Assembly (NCBI GenBank): GCA_021786375.1
Contig: JAJYNL010000031.1
Span: forward strand, 1 to 48,112
DNA: 48,112 bases
Source of the DNA: Actinomycetes bacterium
Lineage (GTDB): Bacteria > Actinomycetota > Acidimicrobiia > Acidimicrobiales > Acidimicrobiaceae
Direction of reading: 5' to 3'
The translations under genes and the position numbers were made by a program. Position 1 is the stretch's first letter. Every line of letters starts with the position of its first letter. Of this stretch, positions 33,035-42,110 are shown piece by piece. Below the pieces are notes generated by a model that searched no databases, had not been told where the DNA came from, and was given only the letters and a program-made list of their open reading frames with translations.

Positions 33035-34810
33035 ATGCAAGCGACCGACATCGGAGACCCGAACTACTTCCACAGGGTCGTGGAATGTCAATGGGCGTGC
33101 CCGGCCCATACCAATGTCCCTGAGTACATTCGCCTTATAGCTCAAGGCAGGTATTCGGATGCCTACATGGTCAACAGGGAGTCGAACGTCTTCCCTGGAA
33201 TCCTTGGGCGTACCTGCGACAGGCCTTGCGAGCCGGCCTGCCGCCGCGAGCGCGTCGACGGCTCGCCGGTGGCGATCTGTCGCCTCAAGCGTGTCGCGTC
33301 CGACCTGCGGGACGATATAACCGGCCTGCTTCCGGTGGCACCCGAGGGAAAGAACGGCAAGCGTGTCGCCTGTATAGGAGCCGGCCCCGCCTCGCTGACG
33401 GTGGCCAACGACCTTATGCCCCTTGGTTACGCCGTCACCATCTTCGAGGCCGCATCCCAACCGGGCGGCCTGATGCGAACCAGCATTCCGTCCTTTCGCC
33501 TCCCCGCCCAGGTGCTGGAAGAGGAGATCGGGTACATCGTCAATATGGGGGTCGAGGTACGTTACGACTCGCCGGTCACCAGCCTCGGCTCGCTGCTTGG
33601 CGATGGCTACGACGCCGTATTCATCGGTAGCGGGGCGCCGAGAGGCAAGGATCTGGAAATCGAGGGGCGCCACGACGACCCAGCCCACGTCCATATCGGT
33701 CTTGACTGGCTCAAGTCGGTGGCCTTCGGGCACATCTCGTCCATCGGGGACCGCGTGCTGGTAATCGGCGTCGGCAACACCGCCATGGACTGCTGCCGGA
33801 CAGCGCGCAGACTCGGTGGCGGGGATGTGAAGATCATGGCGCGGCGTCCTCGGCAATACTTCAAGGCTTCTCCATGGGAGCTGGAGGATGCCGAGGAGGA
33901 GCAGGTGGAAATCGTCGTGAACCACGCGCCTCGCCGCTTCGTTACCGAGAACGGGCGCCTGGTGGGCATGGAGTTCGACGTACTTGAGTGGGACGAGCAC
34001 GCGCGGCAATCGCGGAAGCTTGATACCGTATTCCTCCCTTGCGACGATGTGATACTTGCGATCGGGCAGGAGAACGCATTCCCGTGGGTTGAGCGTGGCC
34101 TCGGCTTCGAATTCACCTCCGATGGGCTTCCTGTCGTGGACGCCGTAACGATGCAGACCACACTTGCCGGCGTCTTTGCGGGAGGAGACGCGGCCTTCGG
34201 CCCGAAGAACATCATCTGGGCCGTGGCGCACGGGCATGAGGCCGCCATCTCCATCGACAATCACTGCCGGGGGATCCCGGTCGGCGAAAGACCCCCGGCA
34301 CAGATGGCGCTGACAAGCCAAAAGATGGGCCTGACGGAGTGGAGCTACAACAACGACTACAACCCCTCACCTCGACAGCAGATGGGCCATGTCGACCTAA
34401 CCAAGCGTTTCCAGGAGTTGCACCTCGAAGTCGAACTCGGCTTCTCCGCCGAGCAGACCATGCGGGAGGTGCAGCGCTGCCTCAACTGCGACGTCCAGCC
34501 TGTCTTCCGGGCACCGTTGTGCATCGAGTGCGATGCGTGCATCGACATATGCCCGGTGGCATGCCTGACCATAACTCGCGACACGGAAAGTGAGTCGGAG
34601 CTGCGCAGCATGCTGACCGTCGCGGCGGAAAACCTGGAGGAACCTTTGTACATATCCGAGCCACTGGCACAAACGGGAAGGATCATGGTTAAGGACGAAG
34701 ACCTTTGCGTTCATTGCGGCCTCTGCGCCGAACGTTGCCCGACGGCGGCGTGGAACATGGAGAAGTTCGACCTCCGCCTGGGTCGCGCAGGAATCGGAGC
34801 CCTACTGTGA
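33035..34810 (+). CDS. GltD-like FAD/NAD(P)H oxidoreductase with fused ferredoxin domains, Kor operon
   Basis: The 591-residue protein resembles the flavoprotein at 25501. The N-terminal Fe-S domain is CQWACPAHTNVPEYIRL with CDRPCEPACRRE. FAD binding is GAGPASLTVANDLMPLG and NAD(P)H binding GVGNTAMDCCRTARRLGGG, with GVFAGGDAAFGPKNI following. The C-terminus has CLNCDVQPVFRAPLCIECDACIDICPV and DLCVHCGLCAERCPTAAW, providing two 4Fe-4S ferredoxin clusters. AAGGGGGG precedes the ATG. Its stop overlaps the GTG of the alpha-subunit gene (GTGA), so it is the first gene of a coupled operon. I infer it joins the Kor enzyme to NAD(P)H. Confidence 0.91.
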   Translation: MQATDIGDPNYFHRVVECQWACPAHTNVPEYIRLIAQGRYSDAYMVNRESNVFPGILGRTCDRPCEPACRRERVDGSPVAICRLKRVASDLRDDITGLLPVAPEGKNGKRVACIGAGPASLTVANDLMPLGYAVTIFEAASQPGGLMRTSIPSFRLPAQVLEEEIGYIVNMGVEVRYDSPVTSLGSLLGDGYDAVFIGSGAPRGKDLEIEGRHDDPAHVHIGLDWLKSVAFGHISSIGDRVLVIGVGNTAMDCCRTARRLGGGDVKIMARRPRQYFKASPWELEDAEEEQVEIVVNHAPRRFVTENGRLVGMEFDVLEWDEHARQSRKLDTVFLPCDDVILAIGQENAFPWVERGLGFEFTSDGLPVVDAVTMQTTLAGVFAGGDAAFGPKNIIWAVAHGHEAAISIDNHCRGIPVGERPPAQMALTSQKMGLTEWSYNNDYNPSPRQQMGHVDLTKRFQELHLEVELGFSAEQTMREVQRCLNCDVQPVFRAPLCIECDACIDICPVACLTITRDTESESELRSMLTVAAENLEEPLYISEPLAQTGRIMVKDEDLCVHCGLCAERCPTAAWNMEKFDLRLGRAGIGALL

Positions 34811-36675
34811 GCGTGCAATCCATCGCCGCGGAGGACTCGGGTAGCGAGGGGGAGCCGCGGATCAACGACTTCTCCCTCAAGTTCGCCAACGTCAACGGAA
34901 CCGGCTCGGCCAGCGCCAACAACCTGATCCTGCGTGCCATCTTTCGCATGGGCGTCCCCGTTTCCGGCAAGAACCTCTTCCCCTCCAACATCCAAGGCCT
35001 GCCCACCTGGTACGAGATCCGCGTCAGCGGCAGGGGCCACACCTCGCGCGCGCAGCGTTACGACTTGATGGTGGCAATGAACGGGCAGACCTACGCCGAG
35101 GACATCGGGCAGCTCGCCCCCGGCGGCTACGTGCTCTACGACTCGACCTGGCCGCTACCCGCAACGCTGCTGCGCGACGACGTCAACTTCCTGGGGGTCC
35201 CGCTGGCGAAGCTGTGCGGAGACGCATTCAGCGGACCACGCGAGCGGATCCTGATGAAGAACATCGCATACGCCGGGGCCGTCTCATATTTGATCGGAAT
35301 CGATCCGCAGGTCCTCGCCGAGCTGCTGGAGGAGTCCTATTCGGGCAACCAGGCACTGCGTGACTCCAATCAGATGGCGCTGCGACTCGGATACGATTAC
35401 GCGGAGGAGAACCTGCCCGCGGCACTGCCCTTCCGCCTCGAGGCGGGCACGGGCACCGCGGGGAAGATCCTCATCGACGGCAATACGGCCACCGCGCTTG
35501 GCTGCCTGTACGCCGGAGCCACCGTGGCCGCGTGGTATCCCATTACTCCGGCGACGTCCGTCGCCGAGAACTTCCGCAAACTATGCGAGCGCTACCGGCG
35601 CCGCAAAGTTACGCTGGCCGACGGCACGGTCGAGACCCGCAATGACTTCGTCATACTGCAGGCCGAGGACGAGCTGGCGGCACTGGGCATGGTCATCGGA
35701 GCCTCGTGGGCGGGCGCCCGCGCCTTCACCTCGACCTCCGGCCCGGGCATCTCGCTCATGAACGAGCTGCTCGGTCTGGCCTACTACACGGAGATCCCGG
35801 CAGTCGTAATCAACGTGCAGCGTACCGGTCCGTCGACCGGCATGCCTACTCGAGTTCAACAGGCCGACCTGCTGGAGTGCGCATATGCATCCCACGGAGA
35901 CACCAAGCACATACTGCTGCTGCCGGCCGATCCCCGGGAGTGCTTCGAATTCGCAGTGCAGGCCTTTGACCTTGCCGAGAGATTCCAGACTCCAGTGATG
36001 ATGCTTTCCGATCTGGACATTGGAATGAACGACTGGGCCGTCGACCGGTTCAGCTGGGACGACGGCTACCGCCCGGATCGCGGAAGGGTGTTGACCGATG
36101 CCGACATCCAGAAGCTCGGGCACTTCTATCGCTACGGCGACGAGGACTCCGAGTTTGTGACGCCGCGCACGATTCCGGGACTGAGCGAGCAGGGTGCCTA
36201 CTTTACCCGCGGCTCGGGTCACGACCGTTACGGCCTCTACACCGAGGAGGCCGACGCGTATGCCCAGGTCGTCGAGAGGCTGGCCAAGAAGGTCGAAGCC
36301 TCGGCCGCACACCTACCCGAGCCGGTGATCCGCATGCAGGATGGCGCGACGGTCGGCGTTATCACCATGGGCAGCTGCGAGGGTGCGGTTCTCGAGGCAC
36401 TCGAAGCTCTCTTCTCGGAAGGAACGCCCCTGGACTACATGCGCGTGAGGGGATTCCCCTTCGATGCGGGCGTGCGGGCGTTCATCGACGGCCACGAGCG
36501 CTGCATCGTGGTGGAGCAGAACCGCGACGCCCAGCTCCGTTCGCTGCTGATCCTCGAGGCCGGCGTGGACGGGCGGCGTCTCGGATCGATTCTCTCATAT
36601 GGGGGATTGCCGATAAGCGCAGTGCAGGTGATCGAGGGCGCCCGCCGCGCGATACACCAGACCGGGGAGCAGTAA
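34807..36675 (+). CDS. korA: 2-oxoacid:ferredoxin oxidoreductase, fused gamma-alpha subunit (KorA type)
   Basis: From the GTG at 34807 the protein has 622 residues. The first 190 or so form the gamma domain (FANVNGTGSASANNLILRA). The alpha domain carries YPITPATSVAENFRK, GPGISLMNELLGLAYYTEIP and VINVQRTGPSTGMPTRVQQ. MMLSDLDIGMNDW is next, and a domain II with GVITMGSCEGAVLEAL closes the protein. The gamma-alpha fusion and GPSTGMPT are typical of the KorA subunits of actinobacteria that oxidise 2-oxoglutarate to succinyl-CoA. The start is in the stop of the flavoprotein gene, and korB starts three bases after its end. Confidence 0.93.
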   Translation: MSVQSIAAEDSGSEGEPRINDFSLKFANVNGTGSASANNLILRAIFRMGVPVSGKNLFPSNIQGLPTWYEIRVSGRGHTSRAQRYDLMVAMNGQTYAEDIGQLAPGGYVLYDSTWPLPATLLRDDVNFLGVPLAKLCGDAFSGPRERILMKNIAYAGAVSYLIGIDPQVLAELLEESYSGNQALRDSNQMALRLGYDYAEENLPAALPFRLEAGTGTAGKILIDGNTATALGCLYAGATVAAWYPITPATSVAENFRKLCERYRRRKVTLADGTVETRNDFVILQAEDELAALGMVIGASWAGARAFTSTSGPGISLMNELLGLAYYTEIPAVVINVQRTGPSTGMPTRVQQADLLECAYASHGDTKHILLLPADPRECFEFAVQAFDLAERFQTPVMMLSDLDIGMNDWAVDRFSWDDGYRPDRGRVLTDADIQKLGHFYRYGDEDSEFVTPRTIPGLSEQGAYFTRGSGHDRYGLYTEEADAYAQVVERLAKKVEASAAHLPEPVIRMQDGATVGVITMGSCEGAVLEALEALFSEGTPLDYMRVRGFPFDAGVRAFIDGHERCIVVEQNRDAQLRSLLILEAGVDGRRLGSILSYGGLPISAVQVIEGARRAIHQTGEQ

Positions 36676-36677
36676 CT

Positions 36678-37733
36678 ATGCCGTCAATAAACAAACCGCT
36701 GATTCCGCTGGCCGCCATGCCCAAGAACGAAATCGGTCTGACCATCCGCGACTACGAAGGGTCGATGTCGACACTGTGCGCCGGATGTGGGCACGACTCG
36801 GTAACGGCTGCGATTGTGCGGGCGCTCTTCGAGTTGTCCGTGCCTCCTCACAAGGTGGTCAAGATGAGCGGCATCGGCTGCTCGTCCAAGACGACCGCCT
36901 ATTTCGACTCGGCCGCGCACGGTTTCAACTCCGCGCACGGGCGCATGGCTCCGATTGCCACGGGCGCCAACGCCGCAAACCGGGACGCCCTCTATGTCGG
37001 CATCTCGGGTGATGGAGACTCGCTCTCGATCGGGGCTGGGCATATGGTGCACGCCATCCGCCGCAACGTGCACATGATCTACGTGATCGAGAACAACGGG
37101 GTCTACGGACTCACGAAGGGGCAGTTCTCGGCATCGGCCGATATTGGCTCCGCGGCCAAACGCGGCGAGGCGAATACCGTCGCACCTGTCGACCCGGTCA
37201 TGCTCGCCCTCAGCCTCGGGGCAAGTTTCGTAGCGCGAAGCTTCTCGGGCGACAAGGAGCAGCTGGTCCCGATACTCAAAGCCGCCGCGCAGCATAGGGG
37301 CCTGGCTCTGATCGACGTGATCTCGCCATGCGTACAGTTCAATAATCACTACGGCTCGACGAAGAGCTACCGCTACGTACGCGAGCATGAACTGCGGGAG
37401 ATCGATCCGGACTTCATCGACACCGCGCGGGAGATCGTGGCCGACCTCCCGCGCGACGGCGCGCTCATGGTGGCGATGCACGACGGAGGGCTGGTGAGAT
37501 TCCGCACTTTGCCCGCCGACTACGACCCGACGGATCGCGAAGCAGCGATGCGCTACGTGAACCAGGCCAATGCCAGGGGCGAAATCCCCACGGGCCTCCT
37601 CTTCGTGGACGAAAGCATCCCCGACGTGCACGAACTCAATCACACGAGTGAAACGCCGCTGGTCGAGCTCCCCTTCGAGGAGCTCTGCCCCGGCTCGGCC
37701 GAACTCGAGGAGTTCCAGCAAAGCTTCGTCTGA
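36678..37733 (+). CDS. korB: 2-oxoacid:ferredoxin oxidoreductase, beta subunit (KorB type, thiamine diphosphate)
   Basis: The 351-residue thiamine-diphosphate subunit has STLCAGCGHDSVTAAI (two cluster cysteines), SGIGCSSKTTAYF (third), and the thiamine/Mg motif GISGDGDSLSIGAGH to IENNGVYGLTKGQ. ISPCVQFNNHYGSTKS provides the fourth cysteine. GRMAPIATGANAAN is the loop seen in KorB proteins. It forms the active enzyme with KorA: 2-oxoglutarate + CoA to succinyl-CoA + CO2, or the reverse. Substrate is inferred from family resemblance. The operon ends at the hairpin that follows. Confidence 0.94.
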   Translation: MPSINKPLIPLAAMPKNEIGLTIRDYEGSMSTLCAGCGHDSVTAAIVRALFELSVPPHKVVKMSGIGCSSKTTAYFDSAAHGFNSAHGRMAPIATGANAANRDALYVGISGDGDSLSIGAGHMVHAIRRNVHMIYVIENNGVYGLTKGQFSASADIGSAAKRGEANTVAPVDPVMLALSLGASFVARSFSGDKEQLVPILKAAAQHRGLALIDVISPCVQFNNHYGSTKSYRYVREHELREIDPDFIDTAREIVADLPRDGALMVAMHDGGLVRFRTLPADYDPTDREAAMRYVNQANARGEIPTGLLFVDESIPDVHELNHTSETPLVELPFEELCPGSAELEEFQQSFV

Positions 37734-37736
37734 CTC

Positions 37737-37777
37737 TGTTTCCGGGCTGAGCGAGGACCCGGCTCCGTGCGGAAACA
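37737..37777. terminator. Hairpin between convergent korB and DsbA-like genes
   Basis: TGTTTCCG (37737-37744) pairs with CGGAAACA (37770-37777), with an alternative inner CCGGG/CCCGG. Outer ACTC/GAGT can extend it. It can serve both strands. Confidence 0.6.
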
Positions 37778-37785
37778 AGAGAGTT

Positions 37786-38415
37786 CTAAGGGATCTGCAG
37801 CGTGTCACGCAACGAGCGCTTTAGCTCGGCGAAACCGCGGAAGCGCGCAAGGCGTTCGACCGCCTCCCAGAGATCCACGGCCTCCTGCCCTCTTGGAAGC
37901 CGTGAAATAACAGGGCCAAAGAAAGATGGCCCGTCCGGCGGACCAAAGGTGATAATCGGCGTTCCAACTTCGCTGCCGGCCCGCTCGAGGGCCAATGCGG
38001 TTTCCTCGCGGATGACGGGATCGTAATCGCGGCCGTCTAGCGCAGACGCCAGGTGCGCAGGGAGGCCCGCCTTGTGCAGGGCACTCTCGACCACCTCGGG
38101 CTGTCCGGCCTCAGGACGTCTGCGCTCTCTGTGAATAACGCGCCCGAACTCCGTGTACAGCGCCGCAACCGCGGTGTTGCCGGCCTCTTGGCGAGCAGCA
38201 GCGGCCACGCGAAGCAAGCGAAGGCCAAGTCCGTGGATCTCCGGGTAACCCGGAGGGAACTCCGTCTCGTAGTCGCGATGCTCGTTGACAATGCGAAGGG
38301 ATATGAAACGCCACTCCACATCAAGATCGCGTAGTCGCGCCACCTCGACCACCCAGCGAGAAGTGATCCATGCCCAAGGACAGATGGGGTCGAAAAAGAA
38401 GTCGACGTCAGCCAT
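37786..38415 (-). CDS. DsbA-like thioredoxin-fold protein (mycothiol-dependent reductase type)
   Basis: The 209-residue protein has the opening DVDFFFDPICPWAWITSRWV and the cis-Pro region GTPIITFG, as in the cytoplasmic DsbA-like family that includes the mycothiol-dependent nitroreductase Rv2466c. The active-site motif, CPWC in that protein, reads CPWA here, leaving one cysteine. A single cysteine can still react with mycothiol by a monothiol mechanism; that is inference. No signal peptide is present. It is convergent with korB and lies about 65 bases from the Sco1-like gene on the same strand. Confidence 0.85.
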   Translation of the reverse strand: MADVDFFFDPICPWAWITSRWVVEVARLRDLDVEWRFISLRIVNEHRDYETEFPPGYPEIHGLGLRLLRVAAAARQEAGNTAVAALYTEFGRVIHRERRRPEAGQPEVVESALHKAGLPAHLASALDGRDYDPVIREETALALERAGSEVGTPIITFGPPDGPSFFGPVISRLPRGQEAVDLWEAVERLARFRGFAELKRSLRDTLQIP

Positions 38416-38479
38416 GGTTCAACTGTACCTTTCGCCCTGCCCTACGCAACGGAACAGGCGGTGGAGACGCTGAGCAGCC

Positions 38480-39277
38480 CTAGGCCAAGTAGTTTGCGAG
38501 GTTGGCGATGCCATGCCCCCATGCGGCAACCGTGTCCGCAGGAAGGTACGCCTTGCCGGCCTTGGTATGGTCGACGACCGGAGCGGCAACAAAACGCTCA
38601 TTGCCGTTCGGATCGATGAAGTACAGCAATGAGGTGTGGATAATGTCGGCATTCGGGTTTGGTGCCGAAACCTGGATACCGTAGTTCGCCCAAATCGGCT
38701 TGAGGCTCGGAAAAGGCCCGGTAAGGAAGTGCCAGCTGGTAATGGCATCCAAGCCGTGGGCCACGCTGAACTTTTGCACCGAAGCCACCGAGTTGTGGTA
38801 CTGGTTGACGTTCAGCGCCAGGAACACAACCTTGGAAGCGTTGGCCCCCAGGTCATGAAACGCGTCGACAAATTCCTGGGAGACAATCGGACAGATATCC
38901 GTGCAGTGGGGGTCCATGAACTCCAGAACCACCGCCTTGCCCCGGAAGCTCGAGAGAGAGAAGTTCCGCCCGTTCTGATCAACCAGGGAGAAGCCGGGCG
39001 CCTGCTTGGCCGGCAGCGGAGTCAGCCCCATGACGTTGGCGACCGGAGTGGAGATGACCGAAGGGATGCCGGAGGGGCGCAAAACCGCTCCCCCGTTGGC
39101 GGCGCTCGCCTGGTTGCGCGGGAAGGCCTTGGTGAGTATGAAGTATGATGCCGCTGCGACTACCAGGAACGTGACCGCCAGTAGAGCGTAGAAACGAAGC
39201 GCCGCTGACCGCCGGCGAGAGCCGCCATTGCCACGGCCTGCCGGAGCCGCCTCCTCCATCTCCTTAGTGGACGCCAT
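38480..39277 (-). CDS. Sco1/SenC-family membrane-anchored copper/redox protein
   Basis: From the ATG at 39277, behind AAGGGGAGA, the protein has 265 residues. An N-terminal transmembrane anchor (AALRFYALLAVTFLVVAAA, about residues 26-44) is followed by a thioredoxin fold with APGFSLVDQNGRNFSLSSFR. The CxxxC pair is in DPHCTDICPIVSQEF and the third ligand is in DIIHTSLLYFIDP. These Cys-Cys-His residues bind copper in Sco proteins, which help load the CuA site of cytochrome oxidase. It faces outside the membrane. No oxidase genes are in the window, and a general periplasmic-type thiol role is the alternative. Confidence 0.9.
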   Translation of the reverse strand: MASTKEMEEAAPAGRGNGGSRRRSAALRFYALLAVTFLVVAAASYFILTKAFPRNQASAANGGAVLRPSGIPSVISTPVANVMGLTPLPAKQAPGFSLVDQNGRNFSLSSFRGKAVVLEFMDPHCTDICPIVSQEFVDAFHDLGANASKVVFLALNVNQYHNSVASVQKFSVAHGLDAITSWHFLTGPFPSLKPIWANYGIQVSAPNPNADIIHTSLLYFIDPNGNERFVAAPVVDHTKAGKAYLPADTVAAWGHGIANLANYLA

Positions 39278-40360
39278 CAGTCTCCCCTTGAAGATCTGTG
39301 CCCGGAATCGCACGCAATCTTTGCGCTCACGATGCCCTAAATGCTACATCGTGGTCGACGCTTAGACGCTTATGCCCCCCGCCTAACGGCCAAACGCCCA
39401 GTTAAGAACCGGGAACCAAGAAATCGGTGCAGCTCGGCATCGTGCTTGACGTGCATGGCGAAATTGCCTTTGCCATCGCTTGGAGGTACTCCGCTCCTGG
39501 TGTCGCACTCGCCAGCCGGCGGCCGTGCTTCACTGGCACAAGAACATGCCCAGACCGCCTCTCTGCATGCAAGCCGGCGAAGCAAGCATCACCATGTCGA
39601 ATCCACAATCACCCACGAAGGCGAGATCCTGGGCATACCACCCCCAGACAGAGCGGCAAAGCCTGCGCCTAACCCGCCCGAGTAGATGCCCGACGAGCAG
39701 CCCGCCAACCACCTCCGCTGCGGGGAGACGAGAACGGCTGGATCGCCGGAAATCATCTCAAAACAGGCCGATTCCATCAAAATTCCCCGAGGGGACCAGC
39801 GGCTTCGCGAGCCAGAGAAGCCACGAAAGCGCCCTGCCGGCAGGGTCCTCGAGTACAGGCGCGAACTCCACTGCGTTGACATCCCTGATCCCATAGAGAA
39901 GATCGAAGCCTCGGCGCTGCAAGGCGCGAACCGCCCGAGCTTGGCCTTTGCCATGGCTCCATTCCCGACCGCGCCGCCGCGAACGCATGGGGTCAGCGCC
40001 GGAATTCCTCCAGATAACGACGTATCCCAGGCCGACACCGTCGATCAGCCCGGCTGTATCGGCAGCGACGTCAGCTTCCGAGCCTCCCGCCTCGCAACTC
40101 AAATTGCCAAGACCAGCGCGGTCTCACGCGATGATCAGCGATCCCGGCTCGTCTGCAGCAGCATGGACTTCCAAGCCAAGTATCCGCGAACCAGGCCCCC
40201 CTCGCCGCACCAGAACCGGGAATCCCGAAGCGGCCCGGTCGCCTCAAAGGACACGGTGCTGCCATCGGCGAGCTCAATTTGGCCTTCGATGTCTTGCTTC
40301 AGATGCGCAATCTAGATCCGATAAGACGCCAGACGGCGTGCGGGCCCAGGCTGAGGCAGG
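39278..40360. other. About 1 kb with no intact gene, apparently decayed
   Basis: Between the Sco1-like gene and prfC I find only ORFs that look like shadows (rich in Arg, Ser, Pro). There are two minus-strand stretches with protein-like composition in different frames. One is at 40135-40311. The other ends near 39758 and includes the pieces FDLLYGIRDVNAVEFAPVLE and LSWLLWLAKPLVPSGNFDG. They may be remains of one gene broken by several frameshifts. I cannot name the family. Confidence 0.4.
40135..40311 (-). pseudogene. Coding remnant of unknown family
   Basis: In frame from 40311 to the TGA at 40135-40137 the minus strand encodes about 58 residues of ordinary composition, including IAHLKQDIEGQIELADGSTV and LRDSRFWCGEGGLVRGYLAW. 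A TAG lies directly upstream and there is no start codon, so it is only a fragment. The beta-strand-like alternation suggests a small beta-barrel or lipocalin-like domain, which is a guess. It is probably part of the same decayed gene as the pieces further left. Confidence 0.35.
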
Positions 40361-41962
40361 TCAGGCAACGGCCGGCTCGACGAGGATATGGTCGAGCCGC
40401 CAATCCGGATGGTCGCTCTCAAGCCTGGCGAGCCAGTAGGGGTTCTCGAAGAGCGCGAGCAACTCGCCATCGCTGCGGGAAAGGACTTTAACACCACCCA
40501 GGCGGCGCAACTCTTGCGCCGTTGCTGGATCGGTTCGCCTGGCCATCTTGTACGTGGTCTCCCTAAGGTCGACCTCGGCGCCGAACTCGTTCTGTAGGCG
40601 GTGTGAGAAAACCTCGAACTGCATCCGCCCCACCGCCGCGACCATGGGAACCGGATCGCCATCCGGATCGCGGAGGACTTGTACGACGCCTTCGCGCTCG
40701 AGTTGCTGGAGACCACTGCGGAACTGCTTGAAGCGGCTGGTGTCCCGCGGCCGGACGGTAGCGAAAAGCTCGGGGGCGAAAGTGGGGATAGGCGGAAAGA
40801 CGACGGGCTCGCCCACGTAGAGCGTGTCGCCGATCCGGAGATCACTCGCGTTCACGAGTCCCACCACATCTCCCGGGTACGCCTCGTCGATGGTTTCGCG
40901 TTCGGCGCCGAACATCGAAGTGGCGTATTTTGTTGCGAAGGGCTTGCCACTGCCCCCATGCGTGGCGACCATTCCGCGCTCGAAACGGCCCGAGCATACG
41001 CGTACAAAGGCAAGGTGATCCCGGTGGAAACGGTCGATGTTGGCCTGGATCTTGAAAACAAAGCCAGAGAACGCGCTGTCGATCGCGCGCGGCATGCCCG
41101 ATACGTCGGCGCGCGCACTTGGCGCCGGGGCCATCTCCAAGATTGCCTCAAGCAGGTGGCGCACACCGAAGTTGGTGAGAGCCGAGCCGACGAAGAGCGG
41201 GCTCGACGAGCCTGCCAGGAATGACTCCCGGTCGTAGACCGCTCCCACCTCATCAAGAAGCTGAATGCCTTCGCGTGCAGCCTGGTAAGCCTCCCCCTCC
41301 TCATGGGCGGCGCGCTCGGGGTCCACTATCTCCTCGGCCGAGGCTCGCGTCCCTCGGGCTGTGCGCGAGAACTTCACAAAGGACGAGTCGCGCCTGTCGA
41401 TGACCCCTCGGAAGTCTCCGGGAATACCGACCGGCCACGTTACCGGGGTCGGCCTTAGGTTGATCTGGCTCTCGATCTCGTCCAGGAGCTCAAGTGGATC
41501 GCGCCCCGGGCGGTCGTACTTGTTCAAGAAGGTAATTATCGGTATATTGCGCGCTCGGCAAACTTCGAAGAGCTTCAACGTTTGAGACTCGATGCCCTTG
41601 GCTACGTCCAACACCATGACCGCCGCATCAGCCGCCGAAAGGACCCTGTATGTGTCCTCGGAGAAGTCCCGGTGTCCAGGAGTATCGAGAAGGTTGACGA
41701 CATGGTCGCGGTATTCGAACTGCAAAACAGTCGAGCTTATGGAGATGCCACGCTCTTGCTCCATCTCCATCCAGTCACTGCGGGCCGCCCTGCGCCCGGC
41801 CCGCGCCTTTACTGCGCCTGCCTCGACGACCGCGCCGCCGTAGAGTAGGAACTTCTCGGTCAGGGTGGTCTTGCCGGCGTCAGGGTGACTGATGATCGCG
41901 AAAGTTCTCCGCCTGGCCGCCTGCTCGACAACCAAGCCGGGGGTTTCGGCGCTAATGCTCAC
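40361..41962 (-). CDS. prfC: Peptide chain release factor 3
   Basis: The 533-residue translational GTPase that removes RF1/RF2 from the ribosome after termination. G1 reads SHPDAGKTTLTEKFL (residues 25-39), the switch region has RGISISSTVLQFEY, G3 is DTPGHRDFSEDTYR and G4 is NKYDRPGRDP. The RF3-specific C-terminal part shows PPIPTFAPELFATVRPRD and GAVGRMQFEVF-like AVGRMQFEVFSHRLQNEF. Length is that of full RF3. It is a single gene on the minus strand between the decayed region and the MFS gene. Confidence 0.97.
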   Translation of the reverse strand: MSISAETPGLVVEQAARRRTFAIISHPDAGKTTLTEKFLLYGGAVVEAGAVKARAGRRAARSDWMEMEQERGISISSTVLQFEYRDHVVNLLDTPGHRDFSEDTYRVLSAADAAVMVLDVAKGIESQTLKLFEVCRARNIPIITFLNKYDRPGRDPLELLDEIESQINLRPTPVTWPVGIPGDFRGVIDRRDSSFVKFSRTARGTRASAEEIVDPERAAHEEGEAYQAAREGIQLLDEVGAVYDRESFLAGSSSPLFVGSALTNFGVRHLLEAILEMAPAPSARADVSGMPRAIDSAFSGFVFKIQANIDRFHRDHLAFVRVCSGRFERGMVATHGGSGKPFATKYATSMFGAERETIDEAYPGDVVGLVNASDLRIGDTLYVGEPVVFPPIPTFAPELFATVRPRDTSRFKQFRSGLQQLEREGVVQVLRDPDGDPVPMVAAVGRMQFEVFSHRLQNEFGAEVDLRETTYKMARRTDPATAQELRRLGGVKVLSRSDGELLALFENPYWLARLESDHPDWRLDHILVEPAVA

Positions 41963-42110
41963 GGTGCGCGCCCGCCGTGCCAGCCATCACTATCTCCCAA
42001 TCCCAGCCCATGTCTTCTCAAGCGGCCCAGAACACGCTAATTGGCCCAGGTACCCAAGGGCGCAGCACTCCCAAACCCGCAGCGACGAAAACCAAGTGGC
42101 CGGACGGGTA

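Noticed and set aside
33008-34321. 437-residue minus-strand ORF
   Set aside because: Antisense to the Kor flavoprotein, whose motifs are certain.
39686-40315. 209-residue plus-strand ORF in the decayed region
   Set aside because: Odd composition, no ribosome-binding site and no motif; the opposite strand has more protein-like pieces.
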